Shown here: piece by piece, positions 1-13,349 of the stretch
Numbering within the stretch: the stretch's first letter is position 1
Layout of the letters: every line of letters starts with the position of its first letter
Made by a program: the position numbers and the translations under genes
Notes under the pieces: generated by a model
What the model was told of the DNA's origin: nothing
What the model saw: the letters and a program-made list of their open reading frames with translations, nothing else
The model's database searches: none
Assembly (NCBI GenBank): GCA_963745595.1
Contig: CAVUYB010000007.1
Span: 124,001-188,000 of the forward strand
Direction: 5' to 3'
Source of the DNA: DASZUK01 sp963745595
GTDB lineage: Bacteria > Actinomycetota > Acidimicrobiia > Acidimicrobiales > RAAP-2
DNA length: 64,000 nt

Positions 1-884
1 GCCACCGGCTACGACCTGACGCAGCTGCTTGGTCGGGTCCGAGGGCACGCTGGCCGTGATCACGGAGGTCACCGTCAAGCTCGAGCCCCGGCTCCAGCAC
101 ACGGCCACCCTGCTCGCCCCGTTCGCCACGCTCGACGAGATCGCCCGGTCGGTGCCCGCAGGTCGTCGCCAGCGGCGTCGCGCCGCTCGTCCTCGAGTAC
201 CTCGACCTACTGGCCATGGCCGGCATCACCGCGGCCGCCGGGCTCGACCTCGGCGTGCCCGAGGCGACGAAGGCGGCCGCGCTCGCCTACCTCGTCGTCG
301 TCCTCGAGAGCACGCACGACGACCGGCTCGACGCCGACACCGAGACCGTCGCCGCCCTGCTCGGCCGGCTCGGCGCGCTCGACGTCTACGTGCTGCCGCC
401 GGCGGCCGGCGCCCAGCTGATCGCCGCCCGGGAGAAGGCCTTCTTCGTCACCAAGGCCGCCGGCGCCGACGACATCGTCGACACCGTCGTGCCCCGGTCG
501 GCCATCCCCGACTTCCTCGCCACGGTGGCCCGGCTGGCCGCCGACGACGACGCGCTGGTGTCCGGCTGCGGGCACGTCGGCGACGGCAACGTCCACCTGT
601 CGGTCTTCCAGCCCGACCCCGACCGCCGATCGGCCCTCGTCCGGGCCATCCTGTCCGCCGCCGTCGCCGCCGGTGGCGCGATCTCCGGCGAGCACGGCAT
701 CGGCACCGAGAAGCAGGCGTACTTCCTCGAGCTCGAGGACCCGCTCCGACTGACGCTGATGCGGCGGATCAAGGCCGCGTTCGACCCCCACGGCATCCTC
801 GGGCCCGACCGGCTCCTCGGCCCCGTCGGCGGACCGGACGAGGCAGTCGCTGGCGGCGCCGGCGGCACAGGTGGCGACCGATGA
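1..884 (+). CDS. FAD-linked oxidase (GlcD/lactate dehydrogenase-like), C-terminal part, frame-disrupted
   Basis: This is the C-terminal portion of a flavoprotein oxidoreductase of the glycolate oxidase GlcD / D-lactate dehydrogenase family; the N-terminal FAD-binding half lies left of the window. The family oxidises 2-hydroxyacids to 2-oxoacids and passes electrons to a carrier. Visible family motifs are VGSEGTLAVITEV near the start, GCGHVGDGNVHLSVF, and GGAISGEHGIGTEK with the conserved GEHG-G-K pattern near the end. The reading frame changes near base 28 and again near base 170. Removing one base at each point restores a continuous family-like protein (DLTQL-LVGSEG, then QVVASGVAPLVLEYLDLLAMAG), so these are probably sequencing errors. 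Its stop overlaps the next start codon (ATGA at 881-884), indicating an operon with the TPP enzyme. The exact substrate cannot be told. Confidence 0.75.
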
Positions 885-2434
885 ACGGTGCGGACGCCGT
901 CCTCGGCACGCTCGTCGGCGCGGGCGTCGACGTCTGCTTCGCCAACCCCGGCACCTCCGAGATGCACTTCGTCGCCGCCCTCGACCGGGTGCCGGCCATG
1001 CGCGGCGTCCTCGCCCTCTTCGAGGGCGTCGCCACCGGCGCGGCCGACGGCTACGCCCGGATCGCCGGCCGGCCGGCCGCCACCCTCCTCCACCTCGGGC
1101 CGGGCCTCGGGAACGGGCTGGCCAACCTGCACAACGCCCGCCGCGCCCACAGCCCGGTCGTCAACATCGTCGGCGACCACGCGACGTACCACAAGCGGTA
1201 CGACGCGCCGCTCGAGTCGGACATCGACGCCCTCGCCGGGACGGTCTCGGCGTGGGTCCGGACCGCCGCGCTCGGCACCGCGGCCGACGACGCGGCCGAC
1301 GCGGTCGCCGCGTCGCTCGGACCGCCCGGTGGCGTCGCCACGCTCGTCCTCCCGGCCGACGTCTCGTGGTCGGACGCGCCCGGACCGGTCGCCGCCCGCC
1401 CGCCGCCGACCCGGTCGCCGGCCGCGCCGGACGCGGTCGAGGCCGCGGCCCGGGCCCTGCGGTCCGGTGAGCCGACCGCCCTCCTCCTCGGCGGGTGGCG
1501 CGCTGCGAGCCCGCGGCCTGCGAGCCGCGGCCCGGGCGGCCGAGGCCACCGGCGCCCGCCTGCTCGGCGAGACGTTCCCGGCCAACCTCGAACGGGGCGC
1601 CGGGTTGCCGGCGGTCGAACGGCTCGCCTACCTCGGCCGAGTTCGCCGTCGCCCAGCTGGCCGGGCTGCGGCACCTCGTCGTCGCCGGCGCCCGGTCGCC
1701 GGTGTCGTTCTTCGCCTATCCCGACCGGCCGAGCGACCTCGTCCCGGACGGCTGCGACGTGCACGTCCTGGCCGGCGTCGGCGACGACGTCCCGGCCGCC
1801 CTCGAGGCGCTCGCCGACGCGGTCGGCGCCGGAGCGGCGCCGGCGCTCGTCGCGCCGCCGGCCCGACCGGACCGGCCGACCGGGACGCTCGACGCCGAGT
1901 CCCTGGCCGCCGCGGTCGGCGCGGTGCTGCCCGAGGGCGCCATCGTCGTCGACGAGGCCAACACCGGCGGGCTGTACGTCCCCGGCGCGACCGCCGGGTG
2001 CCCCCGGCACGACTGGTTGACGCTGACCGGCGGGGCCATCGGTCAGGGGCTGCCGGTCGCCACCGGCGCCGCGGTCGCCGCGCCGGACCGACCGGTCCTC
2101 TGCCTCGAGGCCGACGGCAGCGCCATGTACACCGTCCAGGCGCTCTGGACGCAGGCCCGCGAAGGGCTGAACGTCACGACCGTCGTCCTGGCCAACCGCT
2201 CGTACGCCATCTTGAACCTCGAGCTCTCCCGGGTCGGCGCCGGCGCCGGTGGGCCGCTCGCCGGGCGCCTGCTCGACCTCTCCCGGCCGGATCTCGACTT
2301 CGTCGCCCTCGCCGCCGGCCTGGGCGTCCCGGCCGCCCGGGCCACCACCGCCGACGAGCTCGTGACCCAGCTCGAACGGTCGCTGGCCGAGCCCGGCCCC
2401 GGCACTGATCGAGGTGGTACTGCCCGGGCTGTGA
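881..2434 (+). CDS. Thiamine pyrophosphate enzyme, acetolactate synthase/benzoylformate decarboxylase-like, frame-disrupted
   Basis: About 517 residues of a TPP-dependent enzyme when three frames are joined. The N-terminal PYR domain has NPGTSEMHFVAALD and the conserved glutamate in LFEGVATGAADGYARI. The C-terminal PP domain has GGAIGQGLPVATGAA and the diphosphate/Mg-binding run EADGSAMYT with the downstream NRSY asparagine. The frame moves by one base near 1495 (a GGG run), near 1640 and near 2397 (a CCCC run). Each is an apparent single extra base, and the final frame closes at TGA 2432-2434. Three extra bases in sequence return the gene to its original frame, which fits sequencing error better than selection for a broken gene. 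Translational coupling to the FAD oxidase suggests a shared 2-oxoacid or 2-hydroxyacid pathway; this is inference. Confidence 0.75.
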
Positions 2435-2453
2435 GGCCCCTCAGGCGGTGGGC

Positions 2454-3245
2454 TCAGGCGTCGCCGAGGTCGATCTCGGCGACGACGACGGTGTGGTCGG
2501 ACGGCTTGTTCCCGGCCGGGCTCTTCTTCCGGGCCTCGCGGTCGATCTCGACCGACGTGCACCGGTCGGCCAGCGACCGGGTGAGCAGGACCAGGTCGAT
2601 CCGCATGCCGTGGCCCTTGTGGAAGTTGCCGGCCCGGTAGTCCCACCAGCTGAAGATCCCGCCGTCGGGGTGGAAGCGGGGGAAGACGTCGACGAGGCCC
2701 CAGTCGAGGACGTCGCCGAGCGCCGCCCGCTCCGGCTCGCTGACGTGGGTCGCCCCGACGAACTGGGCCGGGTCCCAGACGTCGGTGTCGCGCGGCGCGA
2801 CGTTGAAGTCGCCACACACCGCCACCGCGCCGTCCGGCCGGACCGTCTCGCCGAGGTACGCCCGGAGCCGGGCCAGCCAGGCCAGCTTGAACGCGAAGTG
2901 CTCGCTGTCGAGGCTGCGCCCGTTCGGGACGTAGACCGAGTGGACGCGGACCCCCTCGCACGTCGCGGCCACGATCCGGGTGCCCTGGGCGTCCTCGTCG
3001 GAGTGAAAGCCGTTGACCGGGTCGTCGAGGCCGACGCGGCTGACGATGGCCACGCCGTTCCACCGCCCGTCCCCGTGGTGGGCCGACTGGTAGCCGAGGT
3101 CGGCGAAGGCGGCGGCCGGGAACGCGTCGTCGGCCAGCTTCGTCTCCTGCAGGCACAGCACGTCCGGCCCGTTCGCCTCCATCCACTCGAGGACGAGCGG
3201 GAGCCTGGCCCCCAGCGAGTTGACGTTCCACGTGGCGAGCCGCAT
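2454..3245 (-). CDS. xthA: Exodeoxyribonuclease III / AP endonuclease
   Basis: 263-residue Mg-dependent nuclease of the exonuclease III / endonuclease-reverse transcriptase fold family, which cuts DNA at abasic sites in base excision repair. The protein starts MRLATWNVNSLGARL (metal-binding Asn), then LCLQETKLADD (catalytic Glu), GDFNVAPRDTDVWDP (active-site Asp/Asn) and PSDHTVVVAEI near the end (the Asp-His pair). Length is normal for the family. ATG start at 3245. It converges with the upstream TPP gene, whose stop is only 20 bp away. An 8-bp sequence spanning its stop (2453-2460) recurs at 2440-2447, a weak example of the gene-end duplications described elsewhere in this window. Confidence 0.92.
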   Translation of the reverse strand: MRLATWNVNSLGARLPLVLEWMEANGPDVLCLQETKLADDAFPAAAFADLGYQSAHHGDGRWNGVAIVSRVGLDDPVNGFHSDEDAQGTRIVAATCEGVRVHSVYVPNGRSLDSEHFAFKLAWLARLRAYLGETVRPDGAVAVCGDFNVAPRDTDVWDPAQFVGATHVSEPERAALGDVLDWGLVDVFPRFHPDGGIFSWWDYRAGNFHKGHGMRIDLVLLTRSLADRCTSVEIDREARKKSPAGNKPSDHTVVVAEIDLGDA

Positions 3246-3254
3246 CGTTACCCC

Positions 3255-3282
3255 CTCACCCGCGGTCGCTCACGCGCGGTCG
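3255..3282. repeat. Gene-end tandem repeat at the hydratase stop, 14 bp x 2
   Basis: Two adjacent 14-bp units (3255-3268 and 3269-3282) match at 13 of 14 positions. The second unit covers the last codons and the TGA stop of the minus-strand hydratase gene; the first lies immediately past the stop and itself contains TCA (TGA on the minus strand), 14 nt from the real stop. Confidence 0.8.
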
Positions 3283-3689
3283 GCCAGCACGAACAGGAGG
3301 TCCGCCTCGCAGGCCGTCTGGTCGTCGACGTGGGCCCGGCCGTGGCCGGTGCCGGCCCGGGCGGACAGCCGGCCGACGGTGACCTCGAGCTCGAGCGTCT
3401 CGCCAGGGACGACCTGACGGCGGAACCGGGCCTTCTCGATCCCGCCGAACAGCGGGAGCTTCTCGGCGTACCGCTCGTCCGCCAGGACCGCGATGCCGCC
3501 GAGCTGGGCCAGCGCCTCGACCATCAGGACCCCCGGCAGCGTCGGCCGGCCGGGGAAGTGGCCGGCGAAGAACGCCTCGTTCCCGGTCAGGTGCCACCGG
3601 CCGACCGCCGACCGGCCGGGATCGACGGCGACGATCTCGTCCACGAAGAGGAACGGCTCACGGTGCGGCAGGACGTCGGCGGGCTCCAC
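3270..3689 (-). CDS. FabZ-like 3-hydroxyacyl-ACP dehydratase (hotdog fold)
   Basis: 139-residue hotdog-fold protein resembling FabZ, which dehydrates 3-hydroxyacyl-ACP in fatty acid elongation. The signature is clear: LPHREPFLFVDEI near the N-terminus, then HFPGRPTLPGVLMVEALAQ, carrying the catalytic His and the Glu in the central helix. The GTG at 3689 is chosen because it places the start just before the conserved LPHREPF and gives a normal length. The open frame continues upstream, but that extension overlaps the neighbouring HAD gene and looks like noise. Downstream DNA carries a near-perfect tandem copy of the gene end (3255-3282). A FabA-like or polyketide-type hydratase cannot be excluded. 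Confidence 0.85.
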   Translation of the reverse strand: MEPADVLPHREPFLFVDEIVAVDPGRSAVGRWHLTGNEAFFAGHFPGRPTLPGVLMVEALAQLGGIAVLADERYAEKLPLFGGIEKARFRRQVVPGETLELEVTVGRLSARAGTGHGRAHVDDQTACEADLLFVLADRA

Positions 3690-3759
3690 GGACGGCGAGG
3701 CTATCTCCCGAACATCGGGCGCCCCGGCATCGGGCGCCACGGCACCAGAGGCCCGGGCG

Positions 3760-4446
3760 TCACGAACGCAGGAGGCGGACGACGGCGTCGGTGTCGATGA
3801 GGTCCGGCAGGAGGGCATCAGGACCGAGTGCGGCCAACTCGTCGTAGCCCGGTCGGCCGCTGGCGACCAGCAGGCACCGGACCCCGCCGGCCCGGGCGCA
3901 GGCCAGGTCGTTCGGGGTGTCGCCGACCACCCACACCTCGTCCTGGCCGAACCGCCGGCCCCGCTGATCGGCCGCCCGGTCGAGCGCCACCGGGACGAGG
4001 CGGTTCCGGTCGGCATCGTCGCTGCCGTACGCGCCGATCTCGAGATCGAGCCGATCCTGGAGCCCGAACGCGGCCAGCTTGACCACCGCGTTGGCGGCCA
4101 GGTTGCCGGTCAGGACGGTCTGGAGCACGGTCGGGTCGTCCCCCAGCCGCCCGAGCACCGCCTCGACCCCCGGCAGCACCCGGCCCCGCTCGGCGATGAC
4201 GTGCTCGACCGCGGCCAACGCCGTCGCCAAGTGGTCCAGGATGACCGGCAGGTGGTCCGACCCTTCGGCCTCCCCGATCTCCAGCATCGCCAGGTACTCG
4301 CGAACGATCTGTGGATCGGTCTTCCCACCCATGCGGACCCGAGCGGGTGGCCGTACCCCCAACGCCCGCTCGATCGCCACATCGAAGACCTCGGCGCCGA
4401 TCCCCTTGGAGTCGATGAGGGTCCCGTCGATGTCCCACAGGACCAG
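3760..4446 (-). CDS. HAD-superfamily hydrolase (phosphoglycolate phosphatase-like); start unresolved
   Basis: Haloacid dehalogenase-type phosphatase with all four motifs: WDIDGTLIDSKG (nucleophile Asp and second Asp), VLTGNLAANAV (motif II Thr), the helix Lys region near AVVKLAAFG, and VVGDTPNDLACARAGG (motif IV acidic pair). The cap domain between motifs I and II suits a phosphoglycolate phosphatase-like subfamily. No ATG, GTG or TTG precedes motif I in frame. The first such codon is a GTG at 4380, and using it would delete the nucleophile. I therefore end the feature at a CTG (4446); another CTG at 4491 overlaps the upstream gene's stop as CTGA. Either a rare CTG start or a base error near 4450-4490 is implied. 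It follows the NYN-fusion gene with no gap. Confidence 0.75.
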   Translation of the reverse strand: MVLWDIDGTLIDSKGIGAEVFDVAIERALGVRPPARVRMGGKTDPQIVREYLAMLEIGEAEGSDHLPVILDHLATALAAVEHVIAERGRVLPGVEAVLGRLGDDPTVLQTVLTGNLAANAVVKLAAFGLQDRLDLEIGAYGSDDADRNRLVPVALDRAADQRGRRFGQDEVWVVGDTPNDLACARAGGVRCLLVASGRPGYDELAALGPDALLPDLIDTDAVVRLLRS

Positions 4447-4487
4447 CCGGCGAGCCGCCGTCGGCCGGCCGCCGAGCGTCGGCTCGA

Positions 4488-6239
4488 TCAGGACCGGACG
4501 GCGGCCCGGGCCGCCGCCGATGCCAGCTCCGGCAGCGCCAGCTCGGCCACCCGGCGAGGCGGGTCGAGGGCGACGAGCACGAACCGGCGTCGCTCGCCCC
4601 GGCTGATGACCTGCCGAGCCTTCGTCGGTGGCGGGTCGCCGAGCCCGGCGAGCGGGATGTAACAGAACAGGTGGCTGCCGTCGGGCAGCTCGACCTCGAC
4701 CATCGCCCCGTGGGACGTGAACGACTCCACCTCCCCCTCCACCTCGCTTCCGAGCGGGTACGTCGCGACGAACGTGATGAACGCCAGCGGCTCGTTCACT
4801 GCCGGCGGCGGGGCCGCGCTCCGTCGGCGGCGACCGGACGACTTGTCCTTCTCCTTGCTCTCCTTGCCCCGCTTGCCGCTCCGCGACCGGCCACCCGCCG
4901 CGCCCCGGCCCGAGCTCCTGCCGTCCGAGCTCTTCGGTCCCTTACCGGGGGTCGGCGGGTCCAACGCCTCCGCCGTCGCCTCGTCGATCGCCTCCAGGAT
5001 CTCCGGGGCCACCCGCCGGGTCCGCCTCGGCCGGGTGGCGTTGCCGTTCGCCTCGGGCGGCTCGGCTCGGCCCGCCGGTGGATTCGCGTCCCCCGGCCGG
5101 ACGGCGTCGACCGGCGGGGACGCGTCCGTCACCTTCTCGGCCGCCGTCGCCTTCTTCTTCGCCGCCTTCACCGCCTTGCCGGCTTTCGCTGCGTTCTTGG
5201 TCGACGACGCGTTCTTGGTCGACGCCGTCTTGGTAGCGCAGCCTTTTTGGTCGCTTCCTTGGCGGCCTTCTTCGTCGTCTTCTTGGCCGCCGCGGTCACC
5301 GTCGCCGGCTCGGCCGTCGGCGTCGCCCGCGCCTTCTTCCCGGCGGCCGCGGGCTTTTCGGCCACCTTCTTCTGGGTTGCCTTCTTCGTGGCGGCCTTCT
5401 TCGTGGCGGACGTTTCCTTGGCCGGCGCCGCCTTCTTCGACGTCTTCTTCGCGGCCTTCTCGGCCGCCTTCGTCGCCTTCTTCTTGGCCGGCGCGGCTTT
5501 CTTCGCCGGCCCAGTCTTCTTCGACGGCTCAGTCTTCCTCGACGGCCCGGTCTTCTTCGCCACGACCGGCTGCCCGGTGGTCGATTCGACATCGTCGACC
5601 GCTTCGGAGGCCGGGACCGCGGTCGATGGCGCGGCCTCGCCAGCCGGAGGCCAGACGTCGCCGACCTGCGGCGCCGAGCCGTCGGGCAGCCGGGCCCGCT
5701 TGGCCGCCACCTTCCGCGCCGCCTTGGCCAGCTCGGCCGCCTTCACCGGAGCGGGCAGGTCGGCCGCCGCGGCATCCCGCTTGGCCTTGCCGGTCGCCTG
5801 CCGGCTCTTCGGACCGCGTACCGGAAGGCGGGGGGTGAAGATCCACCCGACGCCGGGCACCGGCTTGCCGCCGATCAGGCGGCCGTCGGTCGAAGAGCCA
5901 CGGGTGCTCCCCGTGGAACTCCTGGAAGGAGTCGTTCGAGAGGACGGTGGCGTCCGTCCGCTCGGCGATACGGAGGACGAACGCGTCACCCCGCCCCACT
6001 GCGCCGGCCGGCGGCGAGACCAGCTCGCCGTTGAGCTCGGCCTCCTCCAGCTCGGCCCGTTCCGACGGGTCGATACGGTGCTCGAACGACGCGTCGACGA
6101 CGACGACGATCTGCGCCGTCGGGTCCTCGTCGGCGTACGCCCGGACGGCCTCGTCCAGCTGGCGGAGGCTCGGAGTCGTCCGGCCTTCGGTGGCCAGGTT
6201 GGACCCGTCCACGACGACGTGGTGTTGTCGCTCAGTCAT
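4488..6239 (-). CDS. NYN-type ribonuclease domain / H1-like Lys-Ala tail / S1-like RNA-binding fusion, frame-disrupted
   Basis: Joined across two frame breaks, this is one protein of about 580 residues. Residues 1-125 form a PIN-like NYN domain (HVVVDGSNLATEG, VVVDASFEHRI, GDAFVLRIAERTDATVLSND) with spaced acidic residues, as in metal-dependent RNases. A long Lys/Ala/Pro-rich, histone-H1-like basic region follows (repeats such as KKAAPAKKKATKAAEKAAKK). The C-terminal 110 residues look like an S1/OB fold (EGEVESFTSHGAMVEVELPDG). The frame shifts near 5900 (one extra base) and near 5235 (one missing base in Lys/Ala codons); both junctions give seamless sequence when corrected. ATG start at 6239. 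Role inferred: a nucleoid- or ribosome-associated RNA-processing protein; no function is established here. Confidence 0.7.
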
Positions 6240-6261
6240 CCCGGTTGCCAGTCAACCATCT

Positions 6262-6280
6262 CGCCGGCCCCGGGCCGGCG
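6262..6280. terminator. GC-rich palindrome between kgd and the NYN gene
   Basis: Perfect 8-bp arms CGCCGGCC/GGCCGGCG with a 3-nt loop, 19 bp past the kgd stop and 23 bp before the NYN start on the same strand. It has no U tract, so termination is only a suggestion. Confidence 0.35.
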
Positions 6281-6298
6281 ACAGCAGGCCCGCCGCGG

Positions 6299-10251
<3,953 letters not shown>

Positions 10252-10346
10252 ATGTCCCACCCTACCGGCGCCCCCGCCCTGGTCGGGTAGCTGGCCGGGC
10301 GCGGCGGCGGGTTCGGCGGCCCCGGCCCGGTAGCGTCGGGAGCCCG

Positions 10347-11186
10347 ATGGCCTATCCGCCCGGACTCCACGTGATCGAGCATCCGCCGGCCGCCGGATGG
10401 GACGGTCACGACGGTCCGGCGGTCGTCCTCGTCCACGGCGCCCTCGACCGCGCCGCCAGCTTCCGCCGGACGATCCGGCGGCTCGACGACCTCGGTGTCG
10501 TCGCCTACGACCGCCGAGGCTACGGACGCTCCGACCCGCCGCACCCGCCGGCGGCGCTGGCCGACCACGTCGCCGACCTGCTGGCCGTCGTCGACGGTCT
10601 CCCGGTCGCCGGGCCGGTCAGCGCGGTCGGCCACAGCCTCGGCGGCGACGTCGTCATCGCCGCGGCCATCGCCGCGCCGGCCCGGTTCGCGTCCATCGGC
10701 GCCTACGAACCGCCGATGCCGTGGCTCGGGTTCCACCCGACCGGCGCCACGACCGGCCGCTGGCCGCCCCCCGGCGCCGACCCGGCCGAAGAAGCCGAGC
10801 GGTTCTTCCGCCGCATGGTCGGCGACGATGCCTGGAGCCGCCTGCCCGAAGCCGACCGGGCCCGCCGTCGGTCGGAGGGGCCGGCGCTCGTCGCCGATCT
10901 CGCCGCCATCCGAGGGCCGGCGCCGTTCGACGTCATGTCGCTCACCGTCCCCGTGGCCTTCGGCCGCGGCGGACCGGCCAGCCGGCCCCGCCATCGAGAG
11001 TCGGTCGCCTGGCTGGCCGACCACGTCCCGGGAGCCCAGCTCGTCGACGTCCCGACCGCCGGTCACGGTGCCCACCTCAGCCATCCGGACGCGTTCGCCG
11101 CCTTCGTCCGGGCCGTCGTGGCGCTGGCCGACCCCGTCCCCGGCGCCGGCCCGGTCGACCGCGGGATCGAGGCACCGGTCCGGTGA
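10347..11186 (+). CDS. Alpha/beta-fold hydrolase
   Basis: 279-residue alpha/beta hydrolase. It shows the oxyanion-hole motif LVHGALDRAASF, the nucleophile elbow GHSLGGD with the catalytic Ser, and a late His in TAGHGAHLSHPDAF; the acid is probably in the strand-6 region. No signal peptide is seen, so it is probably cytoplasmic. Its stop overlaps the next start (GTGA at 11183-11186), so it is co-translated with the SDR epimerase. The substrate is not recognisable. Confidence 0.85.
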   Translation: MAYPPGLHVIEHPPAAGWDGHDGPAVVLVHGALDRAASFRRTIRRLDDLGVVAYDRRGYGRSDPPHPPAALADHVADLLAVVDGLPVAGPVSAVGHSLGGDVVIAAAIAAPARFASIGAYEPPMPWLGFHPTGATTGRWPPPGADPAEEAERFFRRMVGDDAWSRLPEADRARRRSEGPALVADLAAIRGPAPFDVMSLTVPVAFGRGGPASRPRHRESVAWLADHVPGAQLVDVPTAGHGAHLSHPDAFAAFVRAVVALADPVPGAGPVDRGIEAPVR

Positions 11187-12100
11187 ACATCCTGTTGAGC
11201 GGGGCCGGTGGCTTGATCGGGCGGGCCTTCGCCGATCAGGCGGCCGACCGCGGCGACCGGGTCGTCCCACTCGTCCGGCCGGCGTCGTCGGGCGCCGACC
11301 GAACCGGTCCGTCGGTGGCGTGGGACGTGGCGGCCGGCACCGTCGATCGGGCGGCGCTCGACCGCCTCGGCCCGTTCGACGCGGTCGTCCACCTGGCCGG
11401 GGCCGGGATCGGCGACCACCGCTGGACGGCCACCCGTCGCCGCGAGATCCGCGACAGCCGGGTCCGGTCGACCCGACTGCTGGCGGCGGTGCTGCCGTCG
11501 CTCGACCAGCCGCCCCGCGTCCTCGTCAGCGCGTCGGCCGTCGGCTACTACGGCGACCGCGGCACCGAGATCCTGACCGAGGAGAGCGGCGCCGGCGTGG
11601 GCTTCCTGGCCGACGTCTGCCGGGCCTGGGAGGCCGAAGCCGAAGCGATCGACGAGCGGCTCCGCGTCGTCCGCCTACGGTCCGGCATCGTCCTCACCGC
11701 CGACGGGGGTGCTCTGGCCCGGCAGCTGCCGCTCTTCCGGCTCGGGCTCGGCGGCCGGCTCGGCCACGGGCGGCAGTACGTGAGCTGGATCACCCTCGAC
11801 GACCACCTGGCGGTCGTGCGGCGGGCGATCGACGACGACGGGCTGGCCGGACCGGTCAACGCCACCGCGCCAGGTCCGGTCACGAACGCCGAGCTCACCG
11901 CAGCGCTCGGGCGGGCGCTGCACCGCCCCGCGGTCGCGGCCGTGCCCCGCCCGGCTCTCCGGCTCGCCCTCGGTCGGCAGCTGGCCGACGAGCTCCTCCT
12001 GGCCGGGCAGCGGGCCGTCCCGGCCCGGCTCACCGCGATCGGCCACTCGTTCGCCCACCCGGACATCGACACGGCGCTCGGCTCGCTGTTCACCGACTGA
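11183..12100 (+). CDS. TIGR01777-type NAD(P)-dependent epimerase/SDR protein (SulA-like/YfcH family)
   Basis: 305-residue extended short-chain dehydrogenase. It opens with the glycine-rich nucleotide loop SGAGGLIGRAF, then VVHLAGAGIGDHRW, SASAVGYYGDRG (Ser and the YxxxD-type active-site segment) and the family's C-terminal block starting PRPALRLALG. This matches the conserved but poorly characterised YfcH/TIGR01777 family, often called sugar epimerase without proof. GTG start at 11183 overlaps the upstream stop. Confidence 0.85.
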   Translation: MNILLSGAGGLIGRAFADQAADRGDRVVPLVRPASSGADRTGPSVAWDVAAGTVDRAALDRLGPFDAVVHLAGAGIGDHRWTATRRREIRDSRVRSTRLLAAVLPSLDQPPRVLVSASAVGYYGDRGTEILTEESGAGVGFLADVCRAWEAEAEAIDERLRVVRLRSGIVLTADGGALARQLPLFRLGLGGRLGHGRQYVSWITLDDHLAVVRRAIDDDGLAGPVNATAPGPVTNAELTAALGRALHRPAVAAVPRPALRLALGRQLADELLLAGQRAVPARLTAIGHSFAHPDIDTALGSLFTD

Positions 12101-12111
12101 GCCGGCGGACG

Positions 12112-13305
12112 GTGGCGTCAGCCGACTCCCCCCCGCGACCGGCCGAGCCGGCGCCCGGCAGTCGGCCGGGGTCCGGGACCCGACGGTGGCTCGGCCGGGC
12201 CGTTTTCGCCGCCGGCGCCGGCGCGGCCGTCGTCGCCGCGGTTCTCGCGCCGGCGGACGCCGGCGCGGCCGCCCGCCAGGATTGGACCCCGTTCGTACTC
12301 GTCAGCGGCCTCTTGCTGCTCGGCCTGGTCGCCCGGGACGACGGCCTGTTCGACGCGGCCGGTGATCTCATGGCCCGGACGGCGGCCGGCAGTCGCTCGC
12401 TCTTCGCCGCGTCTGCGGTCCTGGTGGCGGTGGTGACGGCCGTGCTGAACCTCGATACCGCGGTCGTCTTCCTGACGCCGGTTCTCGTCGTGGCCGCCCG
12501 CCGGCGCGGCAGCGACGACGCGCCGTTCCTCTACCTCGCCGTCTTCCTGGCCAACGGCGCGTCCCTGCTCCTCCCTGGCTCCAACCTGACCAACCTCATC
12601 GTCCTCGGCGGCACGCACCAGTCCGGCCGCGCCTTCGCGGCCGGCATGTTGCCGGCGTGGGTCGCCGCTTCCGTCGCCGTTCCGGCGGTCCTGGCCGTCG
12701 CCTTCCGGCGCCACCTCCGGACGAGCGGACCGCGACCCGACCGGCGGGCGCGCCCGCGGCTCGGCGTCGGGCTGGCCGGTATCGGCGCCGCCGTCGTCGT
12801 CACCCTCGCCCTCAGCGGCGCCGCGATGGCCGTCGTCGTGCTCGGCCTCGGCGCGGCCGCGGTCGCCATCCGCCTGGCGCAACGCCGCCTCGTCCCGGCC
12901 GCGCTCTCGTCGACCGTCGACGTGCCCGTCCTGGCCGGCCTCTTCGGCCTGGCCGTCGGTCTCGGTGCGCTCGGCCGGGCGTGGTCCGGGCCGGAATGGC
13001 TGCTCGCCCACGCGTCGTCGTGGCAGCAGGCAGCCATCGGCGCGGTCACCAGCGTCCTGTGCAACAACCTGCCGGCCGCCTCGTTGCTGGCCGCCCGGAC
13101 CGTGCCCGACCCGAAGGCCCTGCTCGTCGGCCTCAACCTCGGCCCCAACCTGGCCGTGACCGGCGCGCTGTCCGCCGTCCTGTGGCTCGGGGTGTCGCGG
13201 CCGCTCGGCTGCCGGCCGTCCGCCGCCCGCTACTCCCGGCTGGGCCTCGCCGTCGTGCCGGTCTCGATGGCCGCCGCGCTGGGCGCGCTGGCTCTGTTCC
13301 ACTGA
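12112..13305 (+). CDS. ArsB/SLC13-like ion transporter permease
   Basis: 397-residue polytopic membrane protein of the ion transporter superfamily that includes ArsB and SLC13/CitM. It has about ten hydrophobic segments and the hallmark half-helix signatures NLDTAVVFLTPV, PGSNLTNLIVL and, in the second half, VLCNNLPAASL. The GTG at 12112 lies 12 bp past the epimerase stop and precedes the first membrane segment by about 30 residues; the open frame extends upstream through unrelated shadow sequence. The transported ion (arsenite, a dicarboxylate or another anion) cannot be decided, and no ars regulator is adjacent. Confidence 0.8.
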   Translation: MASADSPPRPAEPAPGSRPGSGTRRWLGRAVFAAGAGAAVVAAVLAPADAGAAARQDWTPFVLVSGLLLLGLVARDDGLFDAAGDLMARTAAGSRSLFAASAVLVAVVTAVLNLDTAVVFLTPVLVVAARRRGSDDAPFLYLAVFLANGASLLLPGSNLTNLIVLGGTHQSGRAFAAGMLPAWVAASVAVPAVLAVAFRRHLRTSGPRPDRRARPRLGVGLAGIGAAVVVTLALSGAAMAVVVLGLGAAAVAIRLAQRRLVPAALSSTVDVPVLAGLFGLAVGLGALGRAWSGPEWLLAHASSWQQAAIGAVTSVLCNNLPAASLLAARTVPDPKALLVGLNLGPNLAVTGALSAVLWLGVSRPLGCRPSAARYSRLGLAVVPVSMAAALGALALFH

Positions 13306-13349
13306 CCTGTCGGGGTCAGCGGGCCTGTCGGCTCAGGCGCCCGGTTGGC

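Noticed and set aside
1..2434. True pseudogenes for the FAD oxidase and TPP enzyme
   Set aside because: The single-base breaks resemble those in essential kgd nearby and leave all motifs intact; sequence error is more likely, though not proven.
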